In this document: one piece after another, positions 7,484 to 13,610 of the stretch
Layout: each line of letters starts with the position of its first letter
Position numbering within the stretch: the stretch's first letter is position 1
Assembly: GCA_024645305.1 (NCBI GenBank)
Contig: JAHEFU010000044.1
Coordinates: 1 to 15,891 of the forward strand
Source: Planctomycetales bacterium
GTDB lineage: Bacteria; 4484-113; JAFGCY01
DNA length: 15,891 bases
Direction: 5' to 3'
Position numbers and translations under genes: made by a program
Notes under the pieces: generated by a model
The model's database searches: none
Told to the model about the DNA's origin: nothing
The model's input: only the letters and a program-made list of their open reading frames with translations

Positions 7484-9009
7484 TTGTACAGGTCCTCGAA
7501 TCCCTGTGCCCCGTCCTTTAGCAGCTCAGGGTTGTCAATGCAGTCGCCAATGACGCTGCACAGTGCCTTGACACCTTCCTCAATGTCCTCCGGTGCCAGC
7601 CGGGAGAAGCTCAGGCGCAATCCGTTGCTGTCGTTGCGCTCAGGCATCATCATGTTCGCCGGTGTGAAATCAACATCGTTCCTGCGCGCCAGGCTGAGCA
7701 GTGGCAGTGACATGATGCCTTCCGGCAGGTTCAGCCAGATGCTGAAACCGCCCTGCGGCTCACTGAAGCTGCAACCCTCAGGCAGGTACTGCTTGAGGGC
7801 GCTGACCATGGTATTGCGGCGCTTCTTGTACTCTTTCAGTGTCTTGCGCACATGCTTGGCGAAGTGCCCCTTGATTATGAACTCATGCAGCAGCGACTGC
7901 AGGAAAAATGAATCCCCGCTGTCCAGTCCGAGCTTGGCCCGCACCTGGGGCACGGCGATTTCCGAGGGAATGGTCATCCAGCCGATGCGCAGTCCCGGCA
8001 GGAAGACCTTGCTGAAGGTCCCGATGTGGATCACATGCCCACCGGTGTCCATCGCCTTGAGCGGCGGCGAGGCCACGCCTTCGTAGCGCAGTTCGCGGCC
8101 CCAGTCATCCTCGATGATGGGCAGGTTGAAGCGGGCCGCAATGTCCAGCAGGTGCTCACGCCTTTTCTGCGACATGGTGATGCCGGTCGGATTGTGGTAG
8201 GTCGGGATGGTGATCACCGCGCTGATTTCACCACGACGTACCAGTCCCTCCAGATACTCGGTATCCATGCCCTCCTCGTCCATCGGGACGGGCACGATCC
8301 CCACCCGCTTGGCGATCAGCACATTCAGCAGGCCGGAATAACTTGGTGTCTCAATCGCCACCTTCTGGCCCGGCTGCAGGATGAAGCCCAGGATCAGGTC
8401 GAGAGCGCGGCGGAAGCCGGCTGTGATGATGATGTCATTCTCACCCTCGGCCATGGCCACTCCGCTGAGGGCCATCTGCTTCTCAAGGTGCTCCACCAGG
8501 GGCTGGTAGCCCTGCGGGTGGCCCACATCAAAGAAGAACTCCTTGGGATACCACAGCATGGTGGCGCTGACCTGCTTGATGCGATCAAAGGGGAACAGCT
8601 CCGGATCCGGGCTGGCCTTGGTGAAGTCAACCAGTTCCTCATCCCGGCGGCTCATGGGCAGACCGAAGAATTCGCTGCGGAAATTGTAGGGATCCCAGCG
8701 CATCTTCGGACGGTCTGCGCCATTGCCGTTTTCCTTGGCTGTACGCAGATTGTGCTCAATGGTGATTCCGGGGCTGTCCGTAATGTAGGTGCCGCTGCCG
8801 TGGCGGGTCTCGATGATGCTTTCGGCTGACAGCTCGTCATAGGCCTGGCTCACCGTATTCTTGCCCACCCCCAGCTTCAGCGCCAGCTGGCGTACCGAAG
8901 GAATCTTGCTGCCCGGAGGCAGCAGGCCGTCTCTGACAAGCTGCACGATCTGCCGGCGGATCTGCTCGTAGATCGGCTGCTCGCTGTCTTTGTCTATGCG
9001 TAGGTCCAT
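7480..9009 (-). CDS. MocR-type transcriptional regulator (GntR winged helix plus PLP aminotransferase-like domain)
   Basis: A 509-residue cytoplasmic regulator. Residues about 1-75 are a GntR winged helix-turn-helix (QPIYEQIRRQIV, GSKIPSVRQLALKLGVGKNT). An approximately 50-residue linker leads to a fold-type I aminotransferase domain (about 125-500). PLP-site residues are visible: N273 in YHNPTG, D302 in EDDWGREL, Schiff-base K334 in GTFSKVFLPG and R465 in GLRLSFSR. The length fits the MocR/GabR/PdxR subfamily, whose members sense PLP-linked amines or amino acids and often control divergent genes. The effector cannot be read from sequence. I use the ATG at 9009 because the GntR domain begins there. 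An in-frame GTG at 9054 would add 15 residues. No clear ribosome site precedes 9009. The stop overlaps the next gene's start (ATGA). Confidence 0.93.
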   Translation of the reverse strand: MDLRIDKDSEQPIYEQIRRQIVQLVRDGLLPPGSKIPSVRQLALKLGVGKNTVSQAYDELSAESIIETRHGSGTYITDSPGITIEHNLRTAKENGNGADRPKMRWDPYNFRSEFFGLPMSRRDEELVDFTKASPDPELFPFDRIKQVSATMLWYPKEFFFDVGHPQGYQPLVEHLEKQMALSGVAMAEGENDIIITAGFRRALDLILGFILQPGQKVAIETPSYSGLLNVLIAKRVGIVPVPMDEEGMDTEYLEGLVRRGEISAVITIPTYHNPTGITMSQKRREHLLDIAARFNLPIIEDDWGRELRYEGVASPPLKAMDTGGHVIHIGTFSKVFLPGLRIGWMTIPSEIAVPQVRAKLGLDSGDSFFLQSLLHEFIIKGHFAKHVRKTLKEYKKRRNTMVSALKQYLPEGCSFSEPQGGFSIWLNLPEGIMSLPLLSLARRNDVDFTPANMMMPERNDSNGLRLSFSRLAPEDIEEGVKALCSVIGDCIDNPELLKDGAQGFEDLYK

Positions 9010-9279
9010 GGCACTGAAAGTATCCCCATTTCCAAGCCACATTGCAAGAGACACTTTTTTTGACTGTGGACAGGCACACTTAGCTGGAAGACTCCGATCC
9101 CAGATCCAGTATCATATATATATGGCTGCTCCAGGGCGCTCTCGATTGATATACCTTATTTACTATGAGTGGATGTTCGCCTGGGAGTGTCACCCATACA
9201 ATTTTGTAGTAGTGGCCCTGTTGCAATGAAACCTGACCCGGTACACTATCAACATCAGATTCAACTCAGGAGCACTGAC
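9010..9279. promoter_or_regulatory. Divergent promoter region between the MocR gene and a lipoprotein gene
   Basis: A 270-bp AT-richer spacer. The octamer TTGCAATG occurs once facing each gene: 9047-9040 on the minus strand and 9221-9228 on the plus strand. On the minus strand TTGCAA is followed after 17 bp by GATACT (9024-9019), a 4/6 plus 4/6 promoter match ending 9 nt before the MocR ATG. On the plus strand no good -10 follows TTGCAA. An alternating TA run lies at about 9114-9122. The plus-strand gene has AGGAG (9268-9272) as its ribosome site. Autoregulation by the MocR protein would be typical for the family but is inferred. Confidence 0.4.
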
Positions 9280-10335
9280 ATGACGAACACGGGAATCAAA
9301 ATGAACTTAGTAGCCGCCCTCGCGGTGATCATCACGAGCTTTGCCCTCGCCTCCTGCGGCGGCGGCGGCGGCGCCCCCCTGCCCCTTGATAACGGCAATG
9401 GCGTGGCCCCCGGCACCACCAATGTGAACGGCACTGTCCTGGAAGGCAGCGATATCAAGGCCTCCAGTACGGTGGGCGACGGAATGGCCGGCCTGCTGGT
9501 CAGCCTGATCAACACCTCAAGCGGCCAGCTGATGGGCACGGACGTGACCGACAGTTTCGGCAAGTATGAGTTCAAGGGCATCCCCAGCGGCGACGGCTAC
9601 CTCGTGAAGATCGAGTTCACTTCCACCCAGGACCTGGACGGCAACGGCAGCCTGGACGAGATCGAACTTTACTTCCCGGTCGACCTGGCTGACCAGGCTG
9701 TGATGGACCTGCTGCAGCAGATCGGCGTCAGCGACTCCGACAATGACGGCCAGCTGGACGCGGTCGAAGTGGAATTCCATGCCAGCGATGACAGCGGCAA
9801 CAGCATCTCCAACCACCGCCAGCACCAGCGCCGCAGCGGCAAGACCAATGTGGACAGCAACAATGACGGCAGTGTGGATGACAGCTTCGACGACAGTGAC
9901 GCGGACGGCCTGCCGGACAGCAACTCCAATGACAGCTCCAGCGACGACAACCTGAATGGCCTGCATGAGCTGGAGATCAAGGGAGCGATCGAGGCCATCG
10001 ACGGCAGCAGCATCACAGTCGGTGGAACCAGCTTCGCCCTGACCAGCAGCACCACCTGGCGCATCGGGGACAACCGCAATGCGGATCCCGCGGAATTCAC
10101 GGTCGGTACCTTCGTCGAAGTGGAAGGCATGGCAGATGGTAACGGCGGCTGGAATGCCAGCAAGGTCAAGACTGAGGATGATGGCAGTGGCAGCGAAGTC
10201 GGCGACGACAACGGTGATGACTCCAACGACGACGACGGCGATGACTCCGGCGACGACGACGGCGATGACAGCGGCGATGACACCGGCGATGACAGCGGCG
10301 ATGACACTGGTGATGACAGCGCCGACGATAACTAA
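9280..10335 (+). CDS. Lipoprotein with calcium-loop repeats, DUF5666-like domain and Asp-rich repeat tail
   Basis: A 351-residue exported lipoprotein. The lipobox is FALASC followed by a Gly run. Residues about 50-115 resemble a carboxypeptidase-regulatory/SdrD-B-like beta domain (DSFGKYEFKGIPSGDGYLV). Acidic calcium-loop sequences of TSP3/EF-hand type follow: DLDGNGSLDEIEL, DSDNDGQLDAVEV, DSNNDGSVDD and DSDADGLPDSNSND. Residues about 230-303 look like a DUF5666 domain (IEAIDGSSITVGG, GTFVEVEGMADGNGGW). The last 44 residues are eleven [GNA]DDx tetrapeptides. The ATG at 9280 is chosen because AGGAG lies 7 nt upstream and the lipobox follows at normal distance; an in-frame GTG or ATG further upstream would leave a long unlikely leader. 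Probably calcium-dependent and surface exposed. Divergent from the MocR gene, which may control it. Confidence 0.85.
   Translation: MTNTGIKMNLVAALAVIITSFALASCGGGGGAPLPLDNGNGVAPGTTNVNGTVLEGSDIKASSTVGDGMAGLLVSLINTSSGQLMGTDVTDSFGKYEFKGIPSGDGYLVKIEFTSTQDLDGNGSLDEIELYFPVDLADQAVMDLLQQIGVSDSDNDGQLDAVEVEFHASDDSGNSISNHRQHQRRSGKTNVDSNNDGSVDDSFDDSDADGLPDSNSNDSSSDDNLNGLHELEIKGAIEAIDGSSITVGGTSFALTSSTTWRIGDNRNADPAEFTVGTFVEVEGMADGNGGWNASKVKTEDDGSGSEVGDDNGDDSNDDDGDDSGDDDGDDSGDDTGDDSGDDTGDDSADDN
10201..10332 (+). repeat. In-frame 12-bp tandem repeat, 11 units, encoding Asp-rich tetrapeptides
   Basis: Exactly eleven 12-bp units run up to the stop codon, with consensus GGCGATGACAGC. They encode GDDS, GDDD, GDDT, GDDN and near variants. 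The later units are the most alike at DNA level, as expected if copy number changes by slippage without breaking the frame. It is not the GGxGxD nonapeptide of RTX toxins. The very acidic tail could bind divalent cations. Confidence 0.9.
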
Positions 10336-10388
10336 AGGGAATCAGGTGGGATCACAGGGAGGTGATCCGGCGTTCCAATGAGAACACT

Positions 10389-10424
10389 AGTGGCCCTGCA
10401 GATGGCGGGGCCACTTTATTTTCT
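10389..10424 (+). terminator. Rho-independent terminator after the Asp-rich lipoprotein gene
   Basis: A perfect 8-bp stem, AGTGGCCC (10389-10396) with GGGCCACT (10408-10415), encloses an 11-nt loop. It is followed at once by the T-rich tract TTATTTTCT. It begins 53 nt after the stop codon. This separates the lipoprotein gene from the small genes downstream. Confidence 0.85.
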
Positions 10425-10619
10425 GACTTCGAATACCAAAAAATTGCATTGCACTGACCAGCCTGCGAAACAGAGACAAATGTCCCTGTCAATAAAACAT
10501 GTGAGTGACCCTGAAATTTTGGTTAAATTTTGGTAATATATCTTTAGCCGTCGCTGGCCATGGATGGTCCGGGAGCAGGGCGGAGTGATGCTGTAGGCAG
10601 GAATGCACTGGAGGCAGAC
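10425..10619 (+). promoter_or_regulatory. AT-rich upstream region of the first 57-codon gene, with tandem 11-bp repeat
   Basis: An imperfect stem-loop lies at 10471-10490 (ACAGAGAC, loop AAAT, GTCCCTGT; one mismatch). Further on, AAATTTTGGT occurs twice in direct orientation at 10514-10523 and 10525-10534, an 11-bp period. A -10-like TAATAT (10534-10539) abuts the second copy. Direct repeats one helical turn apart are typical of OmpR/PhoB-type response-regulator sites, but no such regulator is in the window. The leader to the ATG would be about 75 nt. Confidence 0.4.
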
Positions 10620-10793
10620 ATGCACAATGAGGGAAGCAGGGAAGAAAGGGGCAAAGAGGAAATCAGTTACCAGCATCTGCTGAGCTGCTGGGATTTTGAA
10701 GAGTTGCTGGCGGAATTGAGACGCAACCCTGTCCTGCGTGGGAAGAATCCTGGGAATCCTATAATCGCCAAGGATTACTTCGCGCGGGCCTGA
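10620..10793 (+). CDS. 57-residue small protein A, tandem paralogue pair
   Basis: No known family is recognised. The ATG at 10620 has a strong GGAGG about 6 nt upstream, which decides the start over an in-frame ATG at 10560. Residues 1-19 are polar and charged. Residues 20-41 form a probable amphipathic helix with core CWDFEELLAELRRNPVLRG. Residues 42-57 are a variable tail (KNPGNPIIAKDYFARA). There is no signal peptide or membrane segment. The neighbouring gene at 11017 encodes another 57-residue protein that aligns without gaps, with 23 of 57 identities including 14 of 18 in the WDFE-to-G core. That match in the same strand and frame is the main evidence that it is a real gene. A conserved helix followed by a divergent tail recalls peptide precursors with leader and core, but no maturase or exporter is nearby. 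A small regulatory or toxin-antitoxin-like protein is equally possible. Confidence 0.75.
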   Translation: MHNEGSREERGKEEISYQHLLSCWDFEELLAELRRNPVLRGKNPGNPIIAKDYFARA

Positions 10794-11016
10794 TTCCATA
10801 ATCTATGGGAAAATCAATAATTGGCTGAGGCCGCATCAGTAAAGGGCTTCCAAATTATTAATTAGCCCTTGATTGCTATTTAACTGATCTTTAATGGAAA
10901 AACCTTTTCAGTTCGGCTAATTATCGGTAAGTTATTTACGATTATCCCAGTTGCGAAGATTCGGGGCAATTGAATCATTCGTGGTTGGAGATGAATCGGA
11001 TAACGGGAGTACCATA
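10794..11016 (+). promoter_or_regulatory. AT-rich spacer between the two 57-codon genes
   Basis: About 35% G+C over 10801-10950. Right after the first stop, CCATA-ATC-TATGG (10796-10808) can form a small hairpin, without a T tract. A second hairpin pairs AAGGGCT (10842-10848) with AGCCCTT (10864-10870) around a 15-nt AT-rich loop. TAATTAGCC (10859-10867) is inverted as GGCTAATTA (10915-10923). I see no strong -35/-10 pair. Two tiny ORFs here lack ribosome sites. The spacing suggests the second gene may have its own promoter or riboregulation. Confidence 0.35.
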
Positions 11017-11190
11017 ATGAGAGCTGAAGAGCTACACCTGAGCCGGCTGGAAGAGACCGGACAACACAGTCACATTGTGAACAGCTGGGATTTTGAGCTG
11101 CTGCTCATGGAGCTGAGGCTCAATCCCGTGCTTCATGGGGTTGAGACCCGCGAAGTGATCTTCCTGCTTGACAGGATTGCATCAGCCTGA
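11017..11190 (+). CDS. 57-residue small protein B, tandem paralogue pair
   Basis: Second member of the pair, again exactly 57 residues. The ATG at 11017 has GGGAG 8 nt upstream; an in-frame ATG at 10951 would add 22 residues absent from the paralogue. The conserved core is SWDFELLLMELRLNPVLHG (residues 23-41). The N-terminal 22 residues (MRAEELHLSRLEETGQHSHI at the start) and the last 16 residues (VETREVIFLLDRIASA) differ from protein A. Both proteins end in Ala. The helix would be amphipathic, with a Trp-Asp-Phe entry and an Asn-Pro break, then Val-Leu-x-Gly. The tail of B is hydrophobic while that of A is rich in Pro and basic residues, so the tails may have different specificities. Function unknown. 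Confidence 0.75.
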   Translation: MRAEELHLSRLEETGQHSHIVNSWDFELLLMELRLNPVLHGVETREVIFLLDRIASA

Positions 11191-11435
11191 TTGCAGGCAG
11201 ACAGTAAGACAAATAGAAGTCATGGATTCATATTCGTATCGCAGGGGGGAAATCAGCAAAATGCTGGATTTCCCCGGGATTAGCAAGCACTACTGACCGT
11301 ATTCCTCAAATAAACCCGACAGGCAATGCGCTTTGGCGCAGATACCAGCCTATTTTCTCCTGACCTCACTTCAATCCTGCGCGAAGACAGCCCGGTGCAT
11401 GCAGATCTGCGAGATTCATCTGAGCAGTTCCGCGA
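11191..11435 (+). other. Intergenic region with a strong stem-loop and palindromes
   Basis: The main element is a stem-loop at 11246-11275: GGGGAAATC (11246-11254) pairs with GATTTCCCC (11267-11275), and AGC/GCT extends it across a one-base bulge to a 5-nt loop. No T tract follows. A short TGCGC/GCGCA hairpin lies near 11334-11348. Nearer the next gene, two overlapping palindromes occur: TGCATGCA (11396-11403) and GCAGATCTGC (11401-11410). They may be operators for the 122-residue gene. No tRNA or recognised RNA family is seen. Confidence 0.4.
11222..11296 (+). CDS. Possible 24-residue small ORF
   Basis: An ATG ORF of 24 codons (starts MDSYSYRRGEISK, ends GISKHY) lies 31 nt after the second 57-codon gene. 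An internal in-frame ATG at 11261 has GGGGGG 11 nt upstream. The only ribosome-site candidate for the first ATG is a weak AGAAG at 11215-11219, 2 nt before the ATG. The stem-loop at 11246-11275 lies inside it. It has no homology to the 57-residue proteins. Translation is doubtful. Confidence 0.2.
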   Translation: MDSYSYRRGEISKMLDFPGISKHY

Positions 11436-11804
11436 GTGCAGGATGCACAATCATGCTTGATGTTCCTGACCGGAATCAGTACGGATGACTGGAACCGCCT
11501 GCTGGAGCACTGCGTGGACAGCGCCTGGCAGCTCGCGTTTTCCTATGACATGTTCGACAAGGGGATCGACTACGACCTGTACATCCTGCAAATGGATGGC
11601 CAGGAGATCCGCTTCGCCTGGGACAACTGGTTCGAGGGCGAGATCGAATGCAGTGCTGCACTGCGCTGCGAACTGGAGGCAGTGCTCGGGCATGCACTCG
11701 CGGAGGGGGAACCATCCACAGTCAAGCCTGAGGTGGTGGAAATCGTCACCGGGGGCAGGTTCAAGGGGCGAGCAGATGGCAAGACCGATGAGATAGAGGA
11801 TTAA
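11436..11804 (+). CDS. Hypothetical protein, 122 aa
   Basis: A small soluble protein without signal peptide or membrane segment. The GTG at 11436 gives 122 residues; an in-frame ATG at 11460 gives 114. Neither has a clear ribosome site. Codon use returns to the GC-rich pattern of the region, supporting a real gene. Visible features are a helical start (DDWNRLLEHCVDSAWQL), then a beta-like stretch YDLYILQMDGQEIRFAWDNW followed by FEGEIEC, a second helix (LRCELEAVLGHAL) and a charged tail (GRFKGRADGKTDEIED). The DG..I.F.WDNWFEGEI stretch recurs in small hypothetical proteins I have seen, but I cannot name a family. It follows the small-gene island on the same strand and converges on the M60 gene 168 bp away. 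Confidence 0.6.
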   Translation: MQDAQSCLMFLTGISTDDWNRLLEHCVDSAWQLAFSYDMFDKGIDYDLYILQMDGQEIRFAWDNWFEGEIECSAALRCELEAVLGHALAEGEPSTVKPEVVEIVTGGRFKGRADGKTDEIED

Positions 11805-11855
11805 GCACAGGGACCCAGGAGAGCACAGGGATGCCAGGAATCCAAGGACTGGAGT

Positions 11856-11947
11856 TGCGCAATTCATTTGCGCACAAAGCAGTGGTGGATTGATTTCGAC
11901 GATGGGAATGGTTGGTGCGGTACATTGCGCGCAATCAAGTTGCGCGC
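11856..11947. repeat. Two similar short hairpins built from paired TTGCGC motifs, between convergent genes
   Basis: Hairpin 1 pairs TGCGCAA (11856-11862) with TTGCGCA (11868-11874) around TTCAT. Hairpin 2 pairs GCGCGCAA (11927-11934) with TTGCGCGC (11940-11947) around TCAAG. The hexamer TTGCGC occurs four times in 91 bp. They lie between the 122-residue gene and the M60 gene, whose 3' ends face each other, so a bidirectional terminator role is plausible. No T tract follows on either strand, so a protein-binding site is also possible. Confidence 0.45.
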
Positions 11948-11972
11948 CTCCCTTCGCGGGCATTGTGGTTCA

Positions 11973-13610
11973 TCAGTCTTCCTGCGGCGGTATCTCAATA
12001 TCGCTTTTCGGATAGCCTGACAGCTTCTCACGGGTTTCAGCGCTGACCGGGAAGCCCCAGTGGGCGAACAGGTCGGAGAAGTCGATGCCGTAGCCTTGGC
12101 TCATGCCCTCGACCAGCAGCCGGCAGCGCTTTTCATTGCCCTCCACCTTCTCCCCTGTGGCGCGCTGCTTGGCCACCGCGGTCAGGAAGACCTGCATACC
12201 GTCCCAGCCATAACGCTGCCAGATCATGTCCAGGCAGTCCAGCAGGATCCAGTTGTCGCTGGACAGCTTCGCAAAGTCCGGATTGTCATGGTAGGGATTG
12301 CCCTCACGGGCGTAGCGCTCATGCTGCGGCCAGCCGAAGGCATTGTTGGTCCAGACACTCCAGACGTTGGCCCAGTTCTCCCCCGTACCGTCGGGCACCA
12401 TGTTGTTACCGCAGCTGGAGATGTGCATATTGTGCCCCAGTTCGTGCACGATGCCCCAGCCCAGGCGCCCTTCCTCGTTGTAGGTCTTCACGATGTCCTT
12501 TGCCGCATAGGCCTTGTAGACAACCGGATTGCCGGAGTGCATGTACCAGCCCGGCTCATCGCTGACCTGCGGTACGAACCACTGTTTGGCGCCATTGTAT
12601 GGCGGGTTGGCATTGCCGATCAGCTCATTGTGGGAGAGGTACATCCCGTCGAACAGCTCGAGGATCCCGCTGACGGAGTCCAGCTGCGCCCAGTAGTCAT
12701 TGGGCAGGCAGAGGCCGGTGTAGCGGCCCTCCACCACGTAGATGTCCTGCGGCCGGTCCGCACTGCGCTGCACCACGCTGTCAGGATCAGCACTGATCAC
12801 CACGATGTTGCCGGGTCGGTAATCCGCAAGGGGCAGCACCTTGAAGGCCGGGTTGCCGGCCTCGCCGAGGGGCGTGCCGGGGTCCTTGATGGAACTGAAC
12901 TGCACCTGCCAGCCGAAGCGCTCACCCAGGCGATTGGGGATGTAAAGCGCGGGATCCGGGTCATCGGCGTAGCCGCTGTAGGCCCAGCCGATGCCGATCG
13001 TGAGCAGGCCGCCACCGTTGAGCACAAAGTCCTCTACGGCATCCAGCTCGCTGTCTGAAATGCGTTGCCAGCTGGATCCCAGTACCAGCAGTCCGGCGCC
13101 TTCAAGGTTGTCATTTGTCAATGCGTCGGAGATTTCATGCGTTCCACTGCCGGCCTCCTGCAGGTGCTTCCAGAGCATGCCGCCGAGCACCTCGCCCATC
13201 GGCTTCTCGCCATGCGCCCGGGAGAAGGCCACACTGCCGCCGTCGCGCAGCCAGTCGATGAGCTGGATGCGCAGCCGGTCGTTGTCATCGCGGCCATCTA
13301 CCCCACCGGTGAAGAACCCGGGATGTCCGTCCCAGACGGCCACTCGACCGCTGCCGTAATTCCCCAGCCAGCCCGGTGCGGGCATGGTGCCCTGCAGGCC
13401 GCGGGTATCGCCGGAACTGGCCAGCTCGCTGCCCCAGACGATGGGCTGCAGCACATCGGATGTGGAAACAGTCGCGCTCATCACATGGAAAGGGGAAATC
13501 AGCGTGCAGTCCGCGGTGACAATCTCACGCGGCGTGGGTGTGTCCTGTGCGAGGGCAGTGGCTGGCAGCAGGCACAGCAGGGCAAGCAGGCAGATGTGAA
13601 AACGAAGCAT
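11973..13610 (-). CDS. Secreted M60-like (enhancin/TCAF-like) zinc metallopeptidase
   Basis: A 545-residue exported protein with a signal peptide ending about residue 21 (ATALAQ). Residues about 45-290 look like the amidotransferase-like alpha/beta domain that precedes M60 domains in TCAF-type proteins (VAVWDGHPGFF, DGGSVAFSRAHGE, GGGLLTIGIGWAYSG). The M60-like catalytic domain spans about 295-540, with zinc motif HELGH (H389, E390 catalytic, H393) and a downstream glutamate E411 in GTGENW. This fits the HExxH-X(8-28)-E pattern known for M60-like gluzincins. Members of this group cleave mucin-type or other glycoproteins. No carbohydrate-binding module is attached here. The ATG at 13610 has no ribosome site; an extended -10 lies 6 nt upstream, so the mRNA may be leaderless. 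Divergent from the PKD lipoprotein gene. Confidence 0.87.
   Translation of the reverse strand: MLRFHICLLALLCLLPATALAQDTPTPREIVTADCTLISPFHVMSATVSTSDVLQPIVWGSELASSGDTRGLQGTMPAPGWLGNYGSGRVAVWDGHPGFFTGGVDGRDDNDRLRIQLIDWLRDGGSVAFSRAHGEKPMGEVLGGMLWKHLQEAGSGTHEISDALTNDNLEGAGLLVLGSSWQRISDSELDAVEDFVLNGGGLLTIGIGWAYSGYADDPDPALYIPNRLGERFGWQVQFSSIKDPGTPLGEAGNPAFKVLPLADYRPGNIVVISADPDSVVQRSADRPQDIYVVEGRYTGLCLPNDYWAQLDSVSGILELFDGMYLSHNELIGNANPPYNGAKQWFVPQVSDEPGWYMHSGNPVVYKAYAAKDIVKTYNEEGRLGWGIVHELGHNMHISSCGNNMVPDGTGENWANVWSVWTNNAFGWPQHERYAREGNPYHDNPDFAKLSSDNWILLDCLDMIWQRYGWDGMQVFLTAVAKQRATGEKVEGNEKRCRLLVEGMSQGYGIDFSDLFAHWGFPVSAETREKLSGYPKSDIEIPPQED

Noticed and set aside
10201..10332. RTX toxin-type calcium repeats
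   Set aside because: The units are GDDx tetrapeptides, not GGxGxDxUx nonapeptides, and no type I secretion genes are nearby.
10201..10332. CRISPR-like array
   Set aside because: The repeats are contiguous 12-bp units in frame within a gene, with no spacers and no cas genes.
10416..10799. Minus-strand ORF of 127 codons over small gene A
   Set aside because: The plus frame is supported by the paralogue at 11017 and a GGAGG site. The antisense ORF runs back through the terminator and promoter region.
10804..10918. Tiny ORFs starting ATGGGAAAATC and ATGGAAAAACC between the small genes
   Set aside because: Seven and eight codons, no ribosome site, no similarity to neighbours.
11436..11804. Immunity protein partner for the small tandem proteins
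   Set aside because: Position alone suggests it. No immunity-family motif is recognised, and separate hairpins and palindromes lie between them, so I do not claim a link.
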